A stretch of 34,222 nt of DNA from Methylotenera oryzisoli. GTDB lineage: Bacteria > Pseudomonadota > Gammaproteobacteria > Burkholderiales > Methylophilaceae. The position numbers and the translations under genes were made by a program. How positions within the stretch are numbered: the stretch's first letter is position 1; each line of letters opens with the position of its first letter. The DNA is taken from contig CAMBZE010000012.1 in assembly GCA_945872425.1 (NCBI GenBank), positions 1 through 34,222 of the forward strand, in the 5' to 3' direction. Positions 16,524 through 25,031 of the stretch are shown here, piece after piece. The notes under the pieces are model-generated. The model had not been told where the DNA came from. It did no database searches and saw only the letters and a list, made by a program, of their open reading frames with translations.

Positions 16524-17681
16524 TTGAACATCCCCTCTGAGAACGTCACCCAAACCATTAGCTGGCTAGAAGCCGGCAAAACAAAATCTAGCGTATGGCA
16601 CTCTGAAAACGACACCCCAGCGCCAAAGCGCGTGCAAACTGCCGACGACACAATGAGTGCCGATGCTGCTTACAAGCTCTGCTGCGAAGGCACCGCACTA
16701 CTATGGCGTGGCGATTTCCAAAATGCAAAGCAGTTGCTGCAAGCACTGACACGCAGAATTGATCGTCCAGGTAAAAAACCTAAAAAAGCACCAAGCAATA
16801 TGACTGAGGCTTTTCACTTTTATCGCCAGGCTCAATCACAAAAAGCGCGCATTTTAGGCATGTTACTGATTGAAGTGAGCGTGGGTTACCACATCAACTT
16901 ACGCCGCGCACCGGATGTAAAAGCCGCTTGCGAACACGCTTACGGAAAAAGCACGCAATCATTTGTCGTGTCATTACGGGAGATTCTAGGTCTGATTGGT
17001 GCTTATGAATGGAGCAAAAATGGTGTTGAAATTTCAGTGATCCACAATAAAATTTACCCAAGCTACGGTGTTTTTTCCCCGATTCGCGGTGAATACCTGA
17101 ACCTCGTGGACGCAGCCCCGCTGCCTATTCCATGCAACCTTGCCTTTGACATTGGCACCGGCACCGGCGTACTTGCTACCATCCTCGCCAATCGCGGTGT
17201 TAAGCAAATCATCGCAACCGATAACTCGCAACGCGCTCTCGACTGCGCTCAAAAGAATATCAGCCGGCTTGAAATGAAAAACGCAGTCACTGTGCTGAAT
17301 GCTGATTTATTCCCAAGTGAAGCGTATGGCAAAGCTGATTTGATCGTATGCAACCCGCCGTGGTTACCTGCTCGCCCCAGCTCAGTGCTGGAGTCAGCGA
17401 TTTATGATGAAAACAGCAAGATGCTCAAAGGCTTTTTAAATGGCCTTAAAATACACTTGAGTGATTTAGGTGAAGGCTGGCTGATACTTTCAGACTTTGC
17501 TGAGCACTTAGGTTTAAGAACACATGACGAATTGCTCAGCTGGATAAATGAAGCCGGTTTAGCAATAATAGAAAAAATTGATACTAAAGCCACTCACAGC
17601 AAAACACTGGATGCAAGTGACCCCCTGCACGTTGCACGCAAGGCTGAAGTAACTTCGCTGTGGCGGTTGGTTAAGCAGTAA
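16524..17681 (+). CDS. Uncharacterised class I SAM methyltransferase with NPPW motif
   Basis: The product is 385 residues. The C-terminal half is a Rossmann methyltransferase: motif I FDIGTGTGVLA (208-218), acidic motif II ATDNS (231-235) and catalytic-type NPPW at 277-280, which suits transfer to an amide or exocyclic amine nitrogen. The N-terminal 170 residues are helical and basic around 77-90 (RRIDRPGKKPKKAP), which hints at nucleic acid or ribosome contact. YGVFSPIRGEY at 181-191 is the usual lead-in to such domains. The start is TTG with AGG some distance upstream, so it is not certain. It follows prmB by 26 nt and ends 9 nt from the convergent rluB. Its substrate is unknown. Confidence 0.8.
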   Translation: MNIPSENVTQTISWLEAGKTKSSVWHSENDTPAPKRVQTADDTMSADAAYKLCCEGTALLWRGDFQNAKQLLQALTRRIDRPGKKPKKAPSNMTEAFHFYRQAQSQKARILGMLLIEVSVGYHINLRRAPDVKAACEHAYGKSTQSFVVSLREILGLIGAYEWSKNGVEISVIHNKIYPSYGVFSPIRGEYLNLVDAAPLPIPCNLAFDIGTGTGVLATILANRGVKQIIATDNSQRALDCAQKNISRLEMKNAVTVLNADLFPSEAYGKADLIVCNPPWLPARPSSVLESAIYDENSKMLKGFLNGLKIHLSDLGEGWLILSDFAEHLGLRTHDELLSWINEAGLAIIEKIDTKATHSKTLDASDPLHVARKAEVTSLWRLVKQ

Positions 17682-17690
17682 ATCTACCAC

Positions 17691-18827
17691 TTAACCTCGC
17701 CCGCGATTTCTATCACTCTTTTTCTGCATGCTTTTTTCCTGAATCCCAGGCGTATTTAAATCGCTAGTCTGCCGCACACGGCGATTAGCCGGTTTTCTGG
17801 GTACGGACTTTTTAGCACTGGAGTTACGCGCCGAGTCAGCTTTGCCACGATAGCCTTTAGTCTCGCCTTCGACTGCATCGCGTGGCGGCCTATCTAAAGC
17901 GCTGATGCGTTGTTTACGCACTTTTGGTGTAAATACAGTGGTGGCTTTTAATTTCTCTCGTTGTGTGAGTTGTCTAAGCGGCGCATTAGGCACGGGCAAG
18001 CCCGCCCACTCCAGCAAACCAACCACTTCTTTTTGTTCCAGCTTGAGCATTTGACCACGTTTCACACGTGGCGGTAAATTCACCGGACCAAAACGAACAC
18101 GCATCAAACGGCTGACCGGCAGTTGAAACGCCTCAAATAATCGACGCACCTCGCGATTACGGCCTTCACGCAAGACAACCTGATACCAGTGATTAGCACC
18201 TTCGCCGCCTTGCGGGGTAATGGCATCAAAATTTGCTGGGCCGTCTTCCAGTTCAATCCCTTCTTTTAATTGCGTCATTTGACCTTCAGTGAGTTCGCCA
18301 AAAATACGCACTGCATATTCACGCTCCACCTCATAGCGTGGGTGCATAAAGTGATTCGCTAACTCACCAGAAGTAGTAAATATCAACAAACCACTGGTAT
18401 TCATATCTAGGCGACCGATGGCAATCCATTTACCGTGTTTCACTTTGGGCAATTTATCAAACACACTGGCACGACCTTCGGGGTCATCCTGACTGACAAT
18501 CTCCCCTTCCGGCTTGTGATAAATCAATACTTGCGGCAGCTCTGCCTCAAATGACAAACGTAACGGGCGGCTATCTAAACGCACCACATCATGCTCGGTG
18601 ACACCGGCACCCACGATGGCAACTTGACCATTCACCGTAACGCGACCGCTGGCGATGAGCTCTTCCATATCGCGACGCGAGCCTAACCCCGCCAATGCTA
18701 ATAGCTTATGCAGCCTTTGCGTAGGCACTGCCGGCGCATCCGGGCTTGCTTCCAGCGGCGTAAAATTAGTCGTTGGTCTGCGTACGGGACGTTGTGGATC
18801 GCGTTGGGTTTTAAAAGGACGTGCCAT
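17691..18827 (-). CDS. rluB: 23S rRNA pseudouridine-2605 synthase
   Basis: RluB (378 residues) converts U2605 of 23S rRNA to pseudouridine. An S4 RNA-binding domain spans about residues 37-85 (RLHKLLALAGLGSRRDMEELI). The catalytic aspartate is D141 in GRLDMNTSGLL. The RsuA-family segments LREGRNREVRRLFEA and VSRLMRVRFGP follow. Both ends are basic: a short Arg/Pro-rich N terminus and a long disordered Lys/Arg tail from about residue 285. RluE or RsuA are alternatives, but the N-terminal S4 domain, tail and scpAB neighbours favour RluB. It closes the rnm to rluB run after a 95-nt gap. Confidence 0.92.
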   Translation of the reverse strand: MARPFKTQRDPQRPVRRPTTNFTPLEASPDAPAVPTQRLHKLLALAGLGSRRDMEELIASGRVTVNGQVAIVGAGVTEHDVVRLDSRPLRLSFEAELPQVLIYHKPEGEIVSQDDPEGRASVFDKLPKVKHGKWIAIGRLDMNTSGLLIFTTSGELANHFMHPRYEVEREYAVRIFGELTEGQMTQLKEGIELEDGPANFDAITPQGGEGANHWYQVVLREGRNREVRRLFEAFQLPVSRLMRVRFGPVNLPPRVKRGQMLKLEQKEVVGLLEWAGLPVPNAPLRQLTQREKLKATTVFTPKVRKQRISALDRPPRDAVEGETKGYRGKADSARNSSAKKSVPRKPANRRVRQTSDLNTPGIQEKSMQKKSDRNRGRG

Positions 18828-18860
18828 AGAAATAAACTAATGATGGTAAGTGGGCATTTT

Positions 18861-18889
18861 ACCGCAGATACGGATAATCACCGCAGATA
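18861..18889. repeat. Direct repeat ACCGCAGATA in the scpB-rluB spacer
   Basis: ACCGCAGATA occurs at 18861-18870 and 18880-18889, separated by CGGATAATC, a 19-nt period. The 95-nt spacer has no other recognisable element. The repeat may be a worn copy of a dispersed intergenic repeat. Confidence 0.45.
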
Positions 18890-18922
18890 AAATGGTTTTA
18901 GAATCCAGCCAGAGAAATCCTG

Positions 18923-19462
18923 CTAGATCTCGGATTGGATGAAATCTTCCATCGGCGGCAGTTCTGATAATGAGCGCAGATTGAAATCATCTAAAAAATG
19001 CTTGGTTGTTGCATAGAGTGATGGCCTGCCCGGCACCTCACGCTGCCCGACTACGTCTATCCAGTCACGCTCCTGCAATTGACGCATCACGTTCGGGTTA
19101 ACTGTCACACCGCGAATCTCTTCAATATCACCGCGTGTAACCGGCTGCCGATACGCGATAATCGCCAACGTTTCCATCACGGCACGTGAATACCTGACCG
19201 GACGCTCAGGATTAAGGCGCATCAGATAAGCGGCATATTCCTCCCGCGCCTGAAAGCGATAGCCTGACGCGACTTGCATCAGCTCCATTGTGCGCTCAGC
19301 CCAATCCTGCTTGAGCTCGTCTAACAGCATACGCAGGGTCGCGCGTTCCATGCGCTCCGCGAACAATCGCAACATATCATCCAAAGACAATGGCTGATGC
19401 GAGGTGAGCAAAGCAACCTCTAATACATTCTTCAGTTCAGCGACGTTACTCGTTTTACTCAT
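18923..19462 (-). CDS. scpB: Segregation and condensation protein B
   Basis: ScpB (179 residues from the ATG at 19462) is a winged-helix partner of ScpA in the SMC condensin-like complex. The start is chosen because its ATG lies inside the ATGAGTAA end of scpA, a typical coupled junction; an upstream in-frame extension of 26 residues is not conserved in style. The features match the family: LKNVLEVALLTSHQPLSL at the N terminus, SGYRFQAREEYAAYL, ETLAIIAYRQPVTRGDIEEIRGV and GRPSLYATTKHFLDDFNL. The SMC subunit itself is not in the window. Confidence 0.93.
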   Translation of the reverse strand: MSKTSNVAELKNVLEVALLTSHQPLSLDDMLRLFAERMERATLRMLLDELKQDWAERTMELMQVASGYRFQAREEYAAYLMRLNPERPVRYSRAVMETLAIIAYRQPVTRGDIEEIRGVTVNPNVMRQLQERDWIDVVGQREVPGRPSLYATTKHFLDDFNLRSLSELPPMEDFIQSEI

Positions 19463-20237
19463 GACGATTGATTTGCACATAAATGGGTGAAAAAGCTTGT
19501 TGCTGGGTGATGCGTAGCAAGCCTTCGCGTGCGAGTTCAAGTATTGCTAAAAAACACACCACCAGCTTAGGAATGCCATCGTTCACTACATCAAACAACT
19601 GGGTGAACTCTACGAATTTATCTGTTTTTAAGCGGCGTAGAATAATGCTCATGTGCTCACGTACCGAAAGCTCTGAGCGCCCTACTTTATGATGCTTGAA
19701 ATGGCTGGCGCGTTTAAGCACATTACGCCAGGCTTCAGCCAAATCATCCAGCGTGACCTCTGGCGGCTGCACCTGGCTAATATGTTGATAATAGGCACTG
19801 GCAACACTAATGCCGTCACCCACTTTCGGCATTTCATCCAATCTTTGCGCCACGAGTTTAATCGCCTCGTACTCCATCAAACGACGCACCAGTTCGGCGC
19901 GCGGGTCATCTTCTTCCGCAATTTCGGTGGGTTTTGGCAGCAGCATGCGTGATTTAATTTCGATGAGCATAGCCGACATTAGCAAATAATCACCCGCCAG
20001 CTCCAGCTTGATGGCACGCATTTTTTCTACGTACTCCATGTACTGGCGCGTTAGATCTGCCATGGGAATATCAAGAATGTCTAAATTGTGCTTACGGATT
20101 AAATACAGCAGCAAATCAAGCGGGCCTTCAAACGCCTCCAGATACACCTCTAATGCATCGGGCGGAATGTAAAGATCTTTGGGGAGCTCGGTAAAATCCT
20201 CGCCCTTGATTTTTGCATTAAGTGGGGTCTCTATCAC
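19455..20237 (-). CDS. scpA: Segregation and condensation protein A
   Basis: ScpA (260 residues) is the kleisin subunit that bridges SMC heads and binds ScpB. The N-terminal SMC-neck-binding helices include LEAFEGPLDLLLYLIRKHNLDILDIPMADLT, the family signature, near residue 34. The middle region (DPRAELVRRLMEYEAIKL) is the ScpB-binding linker, and the C-terminal winged helix ends in LLRITQQQAFSPIYV. The start is GTG, 23 nt after the trpS stop. It overlaps scpB by 8 nt. Confidence 0.93.
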   Translation of the reverse strand: MIETPLNAKIKGEDFTELPKDLYIPPDALEVYLEAFEGPLDLLLYLIRKHNLDILDIPMADLTRQYMEYVEKMRAIKLELAGDYLLMSAMLIEIKSRMLLPKPTEIAEEDDPRAELVRRLMEYEAIKLVAQRLDEMPKVGDGISVASAYYQHISQVQPPEVTLDDLAEAWRNVLKRASHFKHHKVGRSELSVREHMSIILRRLKTDKFVEFTQLFDVVNDGIPKLVVCFLAILELAREGLLRITQQQAFSPIYVQINRHE

Positions 20238-20260
20238 AGTATTTTAATTTGCCGGATCAA

Positions 20261-21463
20261 TTAGCTGTAATTCAAACCCATCACATCGCGCACATCACGC
20301 ATGGTTTCACGCGCCAATTTACGGGCTTTTTCACAACCTTCTGCGACGATATTTTTCACTAAAGTCGGGTCTTCTGCATACTGTGCGGCGCGCTCTTGGA
20401 TTGGTTTTAATTCAGCCAGCACCGCCTCAATCACTGGTGTTTTGCATTCGATACAGCCAATAGTTGCGCCCTTGCAACCTGCCTGCACCCAGGCTTGAGT
20501 GGATTTATCAGAATAAATCTCATGCAATTGCCATACCGGGCATTTGGCAGGGTCACCCGGGTCGGTACGACGTACACGTGCCGGATCAGTCGGCATGGTT
20601 TTAATTTTTTTCGCTACCGTATCGACATCTTCACGCAATGAAATGGTGTTGTTATAGGATTTTGACATTTTGTGACCATCCAAACCCGGCATTTTTGACG
20701 CTGGCGTGAGCTTGTATTCCGGTTCCAGCAATATCATTTTACCGCCGCCTTCCAGGTAACCAAGCAAGCGCTCTTTATCACCCATACTCATGCCTTGCTG
20801 CTCTTCAATCATGGCGCGCGCTGTTTCCAAAGCCTCTTCATCACCACTTTGCTGATAGGCGGTACGCATTTCTTCATACAAGGCACTACGCTTGCTACCC
20901 AATTTTTTAATCGCGGCTTCAGCTTTCTCTTCAAAGCCTTTTTCTTTGCCATAAATATGATTAAAGCGACGTGCAATTTCACGCGTAAATTCAATGTGCG
21001 GAATTTGGTCTTCGCCCACGGGCACTTGGGTGGCTTTGTAAATCAGAATATCGGCACTTTGTAGCAAGGGATAGCCCAAAAAGCCGTAAGTCGATAAATC
21101 TTTGCTGGCAAGTTTTTCTTGCTGGTCTTTATAGGTTGGTACGCGTTCTAACCAGCTGAGCGGCGTAATCATGGAAAGTAAAGTATGCAACTCCGCATGC
21201 TCGGGCACGCGTGATTGTATAAAAATTGTGGCATTGGCCGGGTCAACCCCCGCTGCCAGCCAGTCAATGACCATCTCCCACACACTCTCTTCGATAATTT
21301 CAGGGGTGTCGTAATGGGTGGTCAGCGCATGCCAATCGGCTACAAAAAACAAGCACTCATGCTCATGTTGCAAGCGTATCCAATTTTTAAGTACGCCGTT
21401 GTAATGCCCCAAATGCAAATTACCTGTGGGGCGCATGCCTGATATAACCCGTTCTATTGCCAT
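20261..21463 (-). CDS. trpS: Tryptophan--tRNA ligase
   Basis: TrpS (400 residues) is a class I synthetase that charges tRNA-Trp. The HIGH motif is HLGH at 17-20 (GNLHLGHYNG) and the KMSKS loop is at 265-269. Relative to the 334-residue E. coli enzyme there is an insertion of about 65 residues at roughly 175-245 (EKAEAAIKKLGSKRSALYEE to GYLEGGGKMI), a form I associate with betaproteobacterial TrpRS. The C-terminal domain has cysteines C331, C339 and C342. It lies 43 nt after the M50 protease gene and 23 nt before scpA. Confidence 0.95.
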   Translation of the reverse strand: MAIERVISGMRPTGNLHLGHYNGVLKNWIRLQHEHECLFFVADWHALTTHYDTPEIIEESVWEMVIDWLAAGVDPANATIFIQSRVPEHAELHTLLSMITPLSWLERVPTYKDQQEKLASKDLSTYGFLGYPLLQSADILIYKATQVPVGEDQIPHIEFTREIARRFNHIYGKEKGFEEKAEAAIKKLGSKRSALYEEMRTAYQQSGDEEALETARAMIEEQQGMSMGDKERLLGYLEGGGKMILLEPEYKLTPASKMPGLDGHKMSKSYNNTISLREDVDTVAKKIKTMPTDPARVRRTDPGDPAKCPVWQLHEIYSDKSTQAWVQAGCKGATIGCIECKTPVIEAVLAELKPIQERAAQYAEDPTLVKNIVAEGCEKARKLARETMRDVRDVMGLNYS

Positions 21464-21506
21464 GTGATGAAAAACCTTAAGTGAAATATGTGATTATTAT
21501 AGCAAG

Positions 21507-22142
21507 TTAAATCAAACTGGAAATCAAGCCATACACCAGCCCAATCAGCGGGTCTAAAATTTTACCCAGTACCCCGCTAAATAACAGTACGATTAAAATG
21601 ACAAAGCCATAGCGCTCAAGCTGTGCAAATGGTCGCGCTAAATTATGGGGTAACAAACTCACCGCAATACGGCCACCATCCAGCGGTGGCAATGGCAACA
21701 GATTCAACACCATGAGCACGATGTTAATCGCAACCCCGGCTTTACCCATCAACGCCAATGGCACGGCAAAAGTTTCCGGCATTCCCAGCGAAAACTTAAT
21801 CACTAGCGCCCAAAATATAGCCATGACAAGATTAGATGCCGGTCCTGCCGCCGCAACCCACAGCATCTCTTTTTTAGGGTTGCGTAACCGACCAAAATTA
21901 ACGGGGACAGGTTTGGCCCAGCCGAATAAAATCCCACCGAGCATGATAGTCAATGCTGGCAGCAAAATCGTACCGAATGGGTCTATATGCTTAAGGGGGT
22001 TTAGGGTAATTCGCCCTGCGTTGTGGGCAGTCATGTCGCCAAAATATCTGGCGGTATAGCCATGTGCAGCCTCATGTACAGTAATTGCAAAAATAATCGG
22101 CAAGGCATAAATGACTATTTTTTGTATCAGTGATAATTCCAT
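21507..22142 (-). CDS. Site-2 protease family (M50B) membrane metalloprotease
   Basis: The product is 211 residues from the ATG at 22142, chosen over a TTG 15 nt upstream because GGAAG is spaced 9 nt before it. The zinc site is H23-E24-x-x-H27 in TVHEAAHGY, within the first membrane helix. The third ligand is in NLLPLPPLDGGRI near residue 155. Five or so hydrophobic segments are seen and there is no PDZ domain, which sets it apart from RseP. Close relatives are minimal M50 proteases often found beside trpS and scpA; their substrates are unknown. Neighbours are yciO (30 nt upstream) and trpS. Confidence 0.9.
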   Translation of the reverse strand: MELSLIQKIVIYALPIIFAITVHEAAHGYTARYFGDMTAHNAGRITLNPLKHIDPFGTILLPALTIMLGGILFGWAKPVPVNFGRLRNPKKEMLWVAAAGPASNLVMAIFWALVIKFSLGMPETFAVPLALMGKAGVAINIVLMVLNLLPLPPLDGGRIAVSLLPHNLARPFAQLERYGFVILIVLLFSGVLGKILDPLIGLVYGLISSLI

Positions 22143-22172
22143 TGCGTACGCTTCCAATATAAAATTCTTTAA

Positions 22173-22796
22173 TTACAAACCAAAAGGCGCTAAGTCGCCC
22201 AAGCCTTCACGAATCAACTCCGGCGTGTCACTCGTTAAATTGATTACTGAGGTTGCCCCAGTGACACAATGCCCGACATCAATCACTAAATCAACCAGAT
22301 GCTCCAGACGATCACGTATTTGCCATGCTTCGCTCAATGCCGTGTCATCCTCGGAAAAATAAAGCGTCATGCTCAATAACGGCGCACCTATTGCCTCTAA
22401 TATCGCCTGCACAACGTTATGTTGTGGCACGCGGATACCCACCGTATTACGTTTGGGATGTTGCAATTTTCGCGGCACTTCGCGCGTTGCGTTCAAAATA
22501 AAGGTATAGGCCCCGGGCGTATTGGCTTTAAGTAAGCGAAACTGACTATTACTCACCACCGCATAATTACCCAACTCACTTAAATTACGGCACAACAGCG
22601 TAAACAGGTGCTTATCATCCACACCGCGAATTTGACGAATGCGCGCTTGTGCATCGCTATTACCTAACATGCAACCAAGCGCATAGCCTGAGTCTGTCGG
22701 ATAAACAATCACGCCGCCCTTACGCAGAATATCCGCCGTTTGCGCAATTAAACGTGGCTGCGGATTATCTGCGTTGATATTAAAGAATTGTGACAT
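22173..22796 (-). CDS. yciO: YciO, TsaC/Sua5-family protein
   Basis: The product is 207 residues and aligns by eye almost end to end with E. coli YciO: MSQFF, NPQPRLIAQ, ILRKGGVIVYPTDSGYALGC, FTLLCRNLSELG, NTPGAYTFIL, EVPRKL and the C-terminal IREGLGDL. The family makes threonylcarbamoyl-AMP for tRNA t6A, but YciO is a paralog whose role is not settled, so an essential t6A role should not be assumed. It begins 9 nt after rnm; the same pairing is found in E. coli, suggesting a linked function in RNA metabolism. Confidence 0.93.
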   Translation of the reverse strand: MSQFFNINADNPQPRLIAQTADILRKGGVIVYPTDSGYALGCMLGNSDAQARIRQIRGVDDKHLFTLLCRNLSELGNYAVVSNSQFRLLKANTPGAYTFILNATREVPRKLQHPKRNTVGIRVPQHNVVQAILEAIGAPLLSMTLYFSEDDTALSEAWQIRDRLEHLVDLVIDVGHCVTGATSVINLTSDTPELIREGLGDLAPFGL

Positions 22797-22805
22797 CGCT
22801 TACGC

Positions 22806-23654
22806 TCAAGAAACGGTCAACTCTTTAATTTGTGGCCAGTCTTGCCACACCGGCACGCAATTACCAGGCAGATCAGGCAGACGCCCCATTTCCATGAAAC
22901 TAAGGCCTTTGCCGTGATAGTCGGAGCCCTGTGATGCCTTTAAGCCGAATAATTGGGCATATTTTGCATACTCCACGTACTGTGCGGCGGTATGACTCCC
23001 TGTCACCACTTCGATCGCAGTGCCGCCCAGCGCCCTGAACTCCTCCAGCAACAACAACATATTGGTACGACGGATATCATAGCGCCCCGGATGCGCCAGC
23101 ACGGCCACTCCACCGCTGCCAACAATTAAATTCACCGCTGATTCCAGACTCATCCATTCGTGATCAACAAACCCCGGCTTGCCTTTAACCAGATATTTCT
23201 TAAATACAGATTTGGCATCTTTGGCATACTGACGCTCAACTAAAAATCGCGCAAAGTGCATACGCGTTAATATACTTTGCTGTGCAAAAGCCGATGCAGC
23301 CTCAAAGCTGCCATGAATACCTATTTTTTCGAGGCCAAGCGCCATTTGTTTCGCTCGCTCCAACCTGCTTTGCCTCACCGCTGCTAAAGTACTTTTAAGC
23401 AGCGCATTTAACGGATTGATGTTGAGACCCACAACGTGCAAAGTGCGCTTTTTCCATGTCACAGAAATTTCGACACCATTCACCAATTGTATACCGTGCT
23501 GAATGGCTGCTTGCTGCGCCTCAGCCAAGCCGCTAATATCATCGTGATCCGTCAATGCCAATACGCGTACACCATGCAGCGCGGCATGTTCGACCAGCTC
23601 AGTTGGGGAGAGCAATCCATCAGAGATGTTGGAATGTGAATGTAAATCTATCAT
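22806..23654 (-). CDS. rnm: PHP-domain phosphoesterase, RNase AM / 3',5'-nucleotide bisphosphatase
   Basis: The product is 282 residues. Metal ligands of the PHP fold are visible: H5 and H7 in MIDLHSHSNISDG, the LTDHDDISG motif, the glutamate in NGVEIS, HPGRYD and the C-terminal GSDYHG. E. coli YciV (Rnm, TrpH) removes 5' nucleotides from RNA ends and hydrolyses 3',5'-bisphosphonucleotides. It is first in the minus-strand run rnm-yciO-protease-trpS-scpA-scpB-rluB, with 205 nt of spacer to the divergent yciB. Confidence 0.9.
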   Translation of the reverse strand: MIDLHSHSNISDGLLSPTELVEHAALHGVRVLALTDHDDISGLAEAQQAAIQHGIQLVNGVEISVTWKKRTLHVVGLNINPLNALLKSTLAAVRQSRLERAKQMALGLEKIGIHGSFEAASAFAQQSILTRMHFARFLVERQYAKDAKSVFKKYLVKGKPGFVDHEWMSLESAVNLIVGSGGVAVLAHPGRYDIRRTNMLLLLEEFRALGGTAIEVVTGSHTAAQYVEYAKYAQLFGLKASQGSDYHGKGLSFMEMGRLPDLPGNCVPVWQDWPQIKELTVS

Positions 23655-23859
23655 TAAAACATTTGTAGTCGCCGACCAGCGTCAGCATTACACCCAAGAA
23701 AATACCCTACGAAAATACAGGAAGAATTCAATTAGCCACTTGAAATTACGCCTTGCGGCACAACGACTATCATAGCAAAATAGCACCTTAGGCTAAAGCA
23801 TTGTTTTTTAGATTTGTTTTTGGTGTATATAAAAAGTTTCCATTTTATAAAGAGTTAAT

Positions 23860-24411
23860 ATGAAGTTTTTGTTTGATTTATTCCCGGTCATTTTATTTTT
23901 TGTTGCTTTTAAGTTTTTTGGTATTTTCACGGCAACTGCCGTTGCGATTGTAGCCACCATTGCGCAAATTGTTTACTGCAAAATCCGCCATGGCGTAGTC
24001 GAGAAAATGTTGCTCATCAGCGGTGTCATTATCACCGTTTTGGGCGGCGCGACTTTGTTACTTAAAAATCCTACTTTTATTCAATGGAAACCCAGCGTAC
24101 TGTATTGGCTCTTTGCAACGGTATTGCTGGGTGCGCAATTATTATTGAACAAAAACCCTATGCGTAGTCTGATGGAAAAGCAAATCAGCTTACCAGACAC
24201 AGTATGGTCTAAACTAAATTTAGCCTGGGCGATGTTATTTATCGCACTAGGATTTATAAACCTGTATGTTGCGTTTAATTATTCGCAAGACACTTGGGTG
24301 AATTTCAAACTTTTTGGCACCACCGGCATTATGCTTGCCTTTATTATTGTGCAAACATTATTCATCGGCAAATACTTACCCAAAGAAGACAGCAAGGGGG
24401 ATACCGAATAA
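23860..24411 (+). CDS. yciB: Inner membrane septation protein YciB
   Basis: YciB (183 residues; IspZ/IspA family) is an inner-membrane protein linked in E. coli to septation and envelope synthesis. Five hydrophobic segments are visible. The N terminus [18 protein letters not shown] and the motifs [17 protein letters not shown] and [21 protein letters not shown] are typical. AAAGAG precedes the ATG. The stop and the yciI start share one base (TAATG). The 205-nt upstream spacer is AT-rich near the gene and probably holds the operon promoter, but I cannot fix its elements. Confidence 0.93.
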   Translation: MKFLFDLFPVILFFVAFKFFGIFTATAVAIVATIAQIVYCKIRHGVVEKMLLISGVIITVLGGATLLLKNPTFIQWKPSVLYWLFATVLLGAQLLLNKNPMRSLMEKQISLPDTVWSKLNLAWAMLFIALGFINLYVAFNYSQDTWVNFKLFGTTGIMLAFIIVQTLFIGKYLPKEDSKGDTE

Positions 24412-24710
24412 TGTGGTATGCCATTGTCGCAGAAGATACACCGGATAGTTTAGAAAAACGTTTAAGCAATCGGCCTGCGCATATCGCGCGCTTAAATGCG
24501 CTACAAGATACAGGATGTTTATTGCTTGCCGGGCCATTCCCCGCAATAGATAGCACCGACCCAGGCCCCGCCGGCTTCACCGGAAGCCTGATCGTGGCGG
24601 AATTCCCCAGCCTTGAAGCCGCAAAAGTTTGGGCAAATAACGACCCTTTTGTCACCGCAGGTGTCTATCAACACGTCACTGTGAAACCTTTTAGAAAAAC
24701 CTTGCCCTAA
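24411..24710 (+). CDS. yciI: YciI-family protein
   Basis: The product is 99 residues, a small ferredoxin-like-fold protein of the YCII family. The conserved RPAHIARL puts the family histidine at residue 24, and [19 protein letters not shown] carries the conserved aspartates; both groups form the putative active site. E. coli YciI is structurally known but has no assigned reaction. The start is the ATG of a TAATG overlap with yciB. The upstream in-frame extension overlaps yciB and is rejected. Its own stop also overlaps bolA by one base. Confidence 0.92.
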   Translation: MWYAIVAEDTPDSLEKRLSNRPAHIARLNALQDTGCLLLAGPFPAIDSTDPGPAGFTGSLIVAEFPSLEAAKVWANNDPFVTAGVYQHVTVKPFRKTLP

Positions 24711-24973
24711 TGACTTTAGTTAATGAAATTACTAATCGTTTGCAACCCTTGGAACCTACGACACTCAACCTGACCGACGAAAGCACGCTCCACGCAGGAC
24801 ACCGGGGCCATGGTGGTGGCGGTCATTTTAAGCTCGAAATCACAAGCTCGCATTTTTGCGGAAAATCACAGATAATGCGACATCGCATTATTTATCAAAT
24901 ACTGGCTGACCTTATTCCACTAAAAATACATGCCCTTAGCATTCATGCTGTTGCAGCGGATGATGTTCAATAA
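24710..24973 (+). CDS. bolA: BolA-family protein
   Basis: The product is 87 residues of the BolA class II KH-like fold. H28 and the glycine/histidine loop GHRGHGGGGHFKLEI, the possible cluster ligand C50 (SSHFCGKSQIMRHRIIYQIL) and the final HALSIHA strand match the family. BolA proteins bind monothiol glutaredoxins through shared [2Fe-2S] clusters and affect envelope shape and stress responses. It starts on the last base of the yciI stop (TAATG) and precedes the parvulin gene by 58 nt. Confidence 0.9.
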   Translation: MTLVNEITNRLQPLEPTTLNLTDESTLHAGHRGHGGGGHFKLEITSSHFCGKSQIMRHRIIYQILADLIPLKIHALSIHAVAADDVQ

Positions 24974-25031
24974 AACATTCAACTCTTTTTCTTAATCACC
25001 CAACCCAAATTTTACACTTGAGGATTTTTGC

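Noticed and set aside
19463-19540. A longer ScpB beginning at 19540.
   Set aside because: The extension lies inside scpA in another frame and the coupled ATG at 19462 gives the normal family start.
24294-24410. N-terminal extension of YciI overlapping yciB.
   Set aside because: The extra 39 residues are out-of-frame yciB sequence; the family starts at the MWYAIV methionine.
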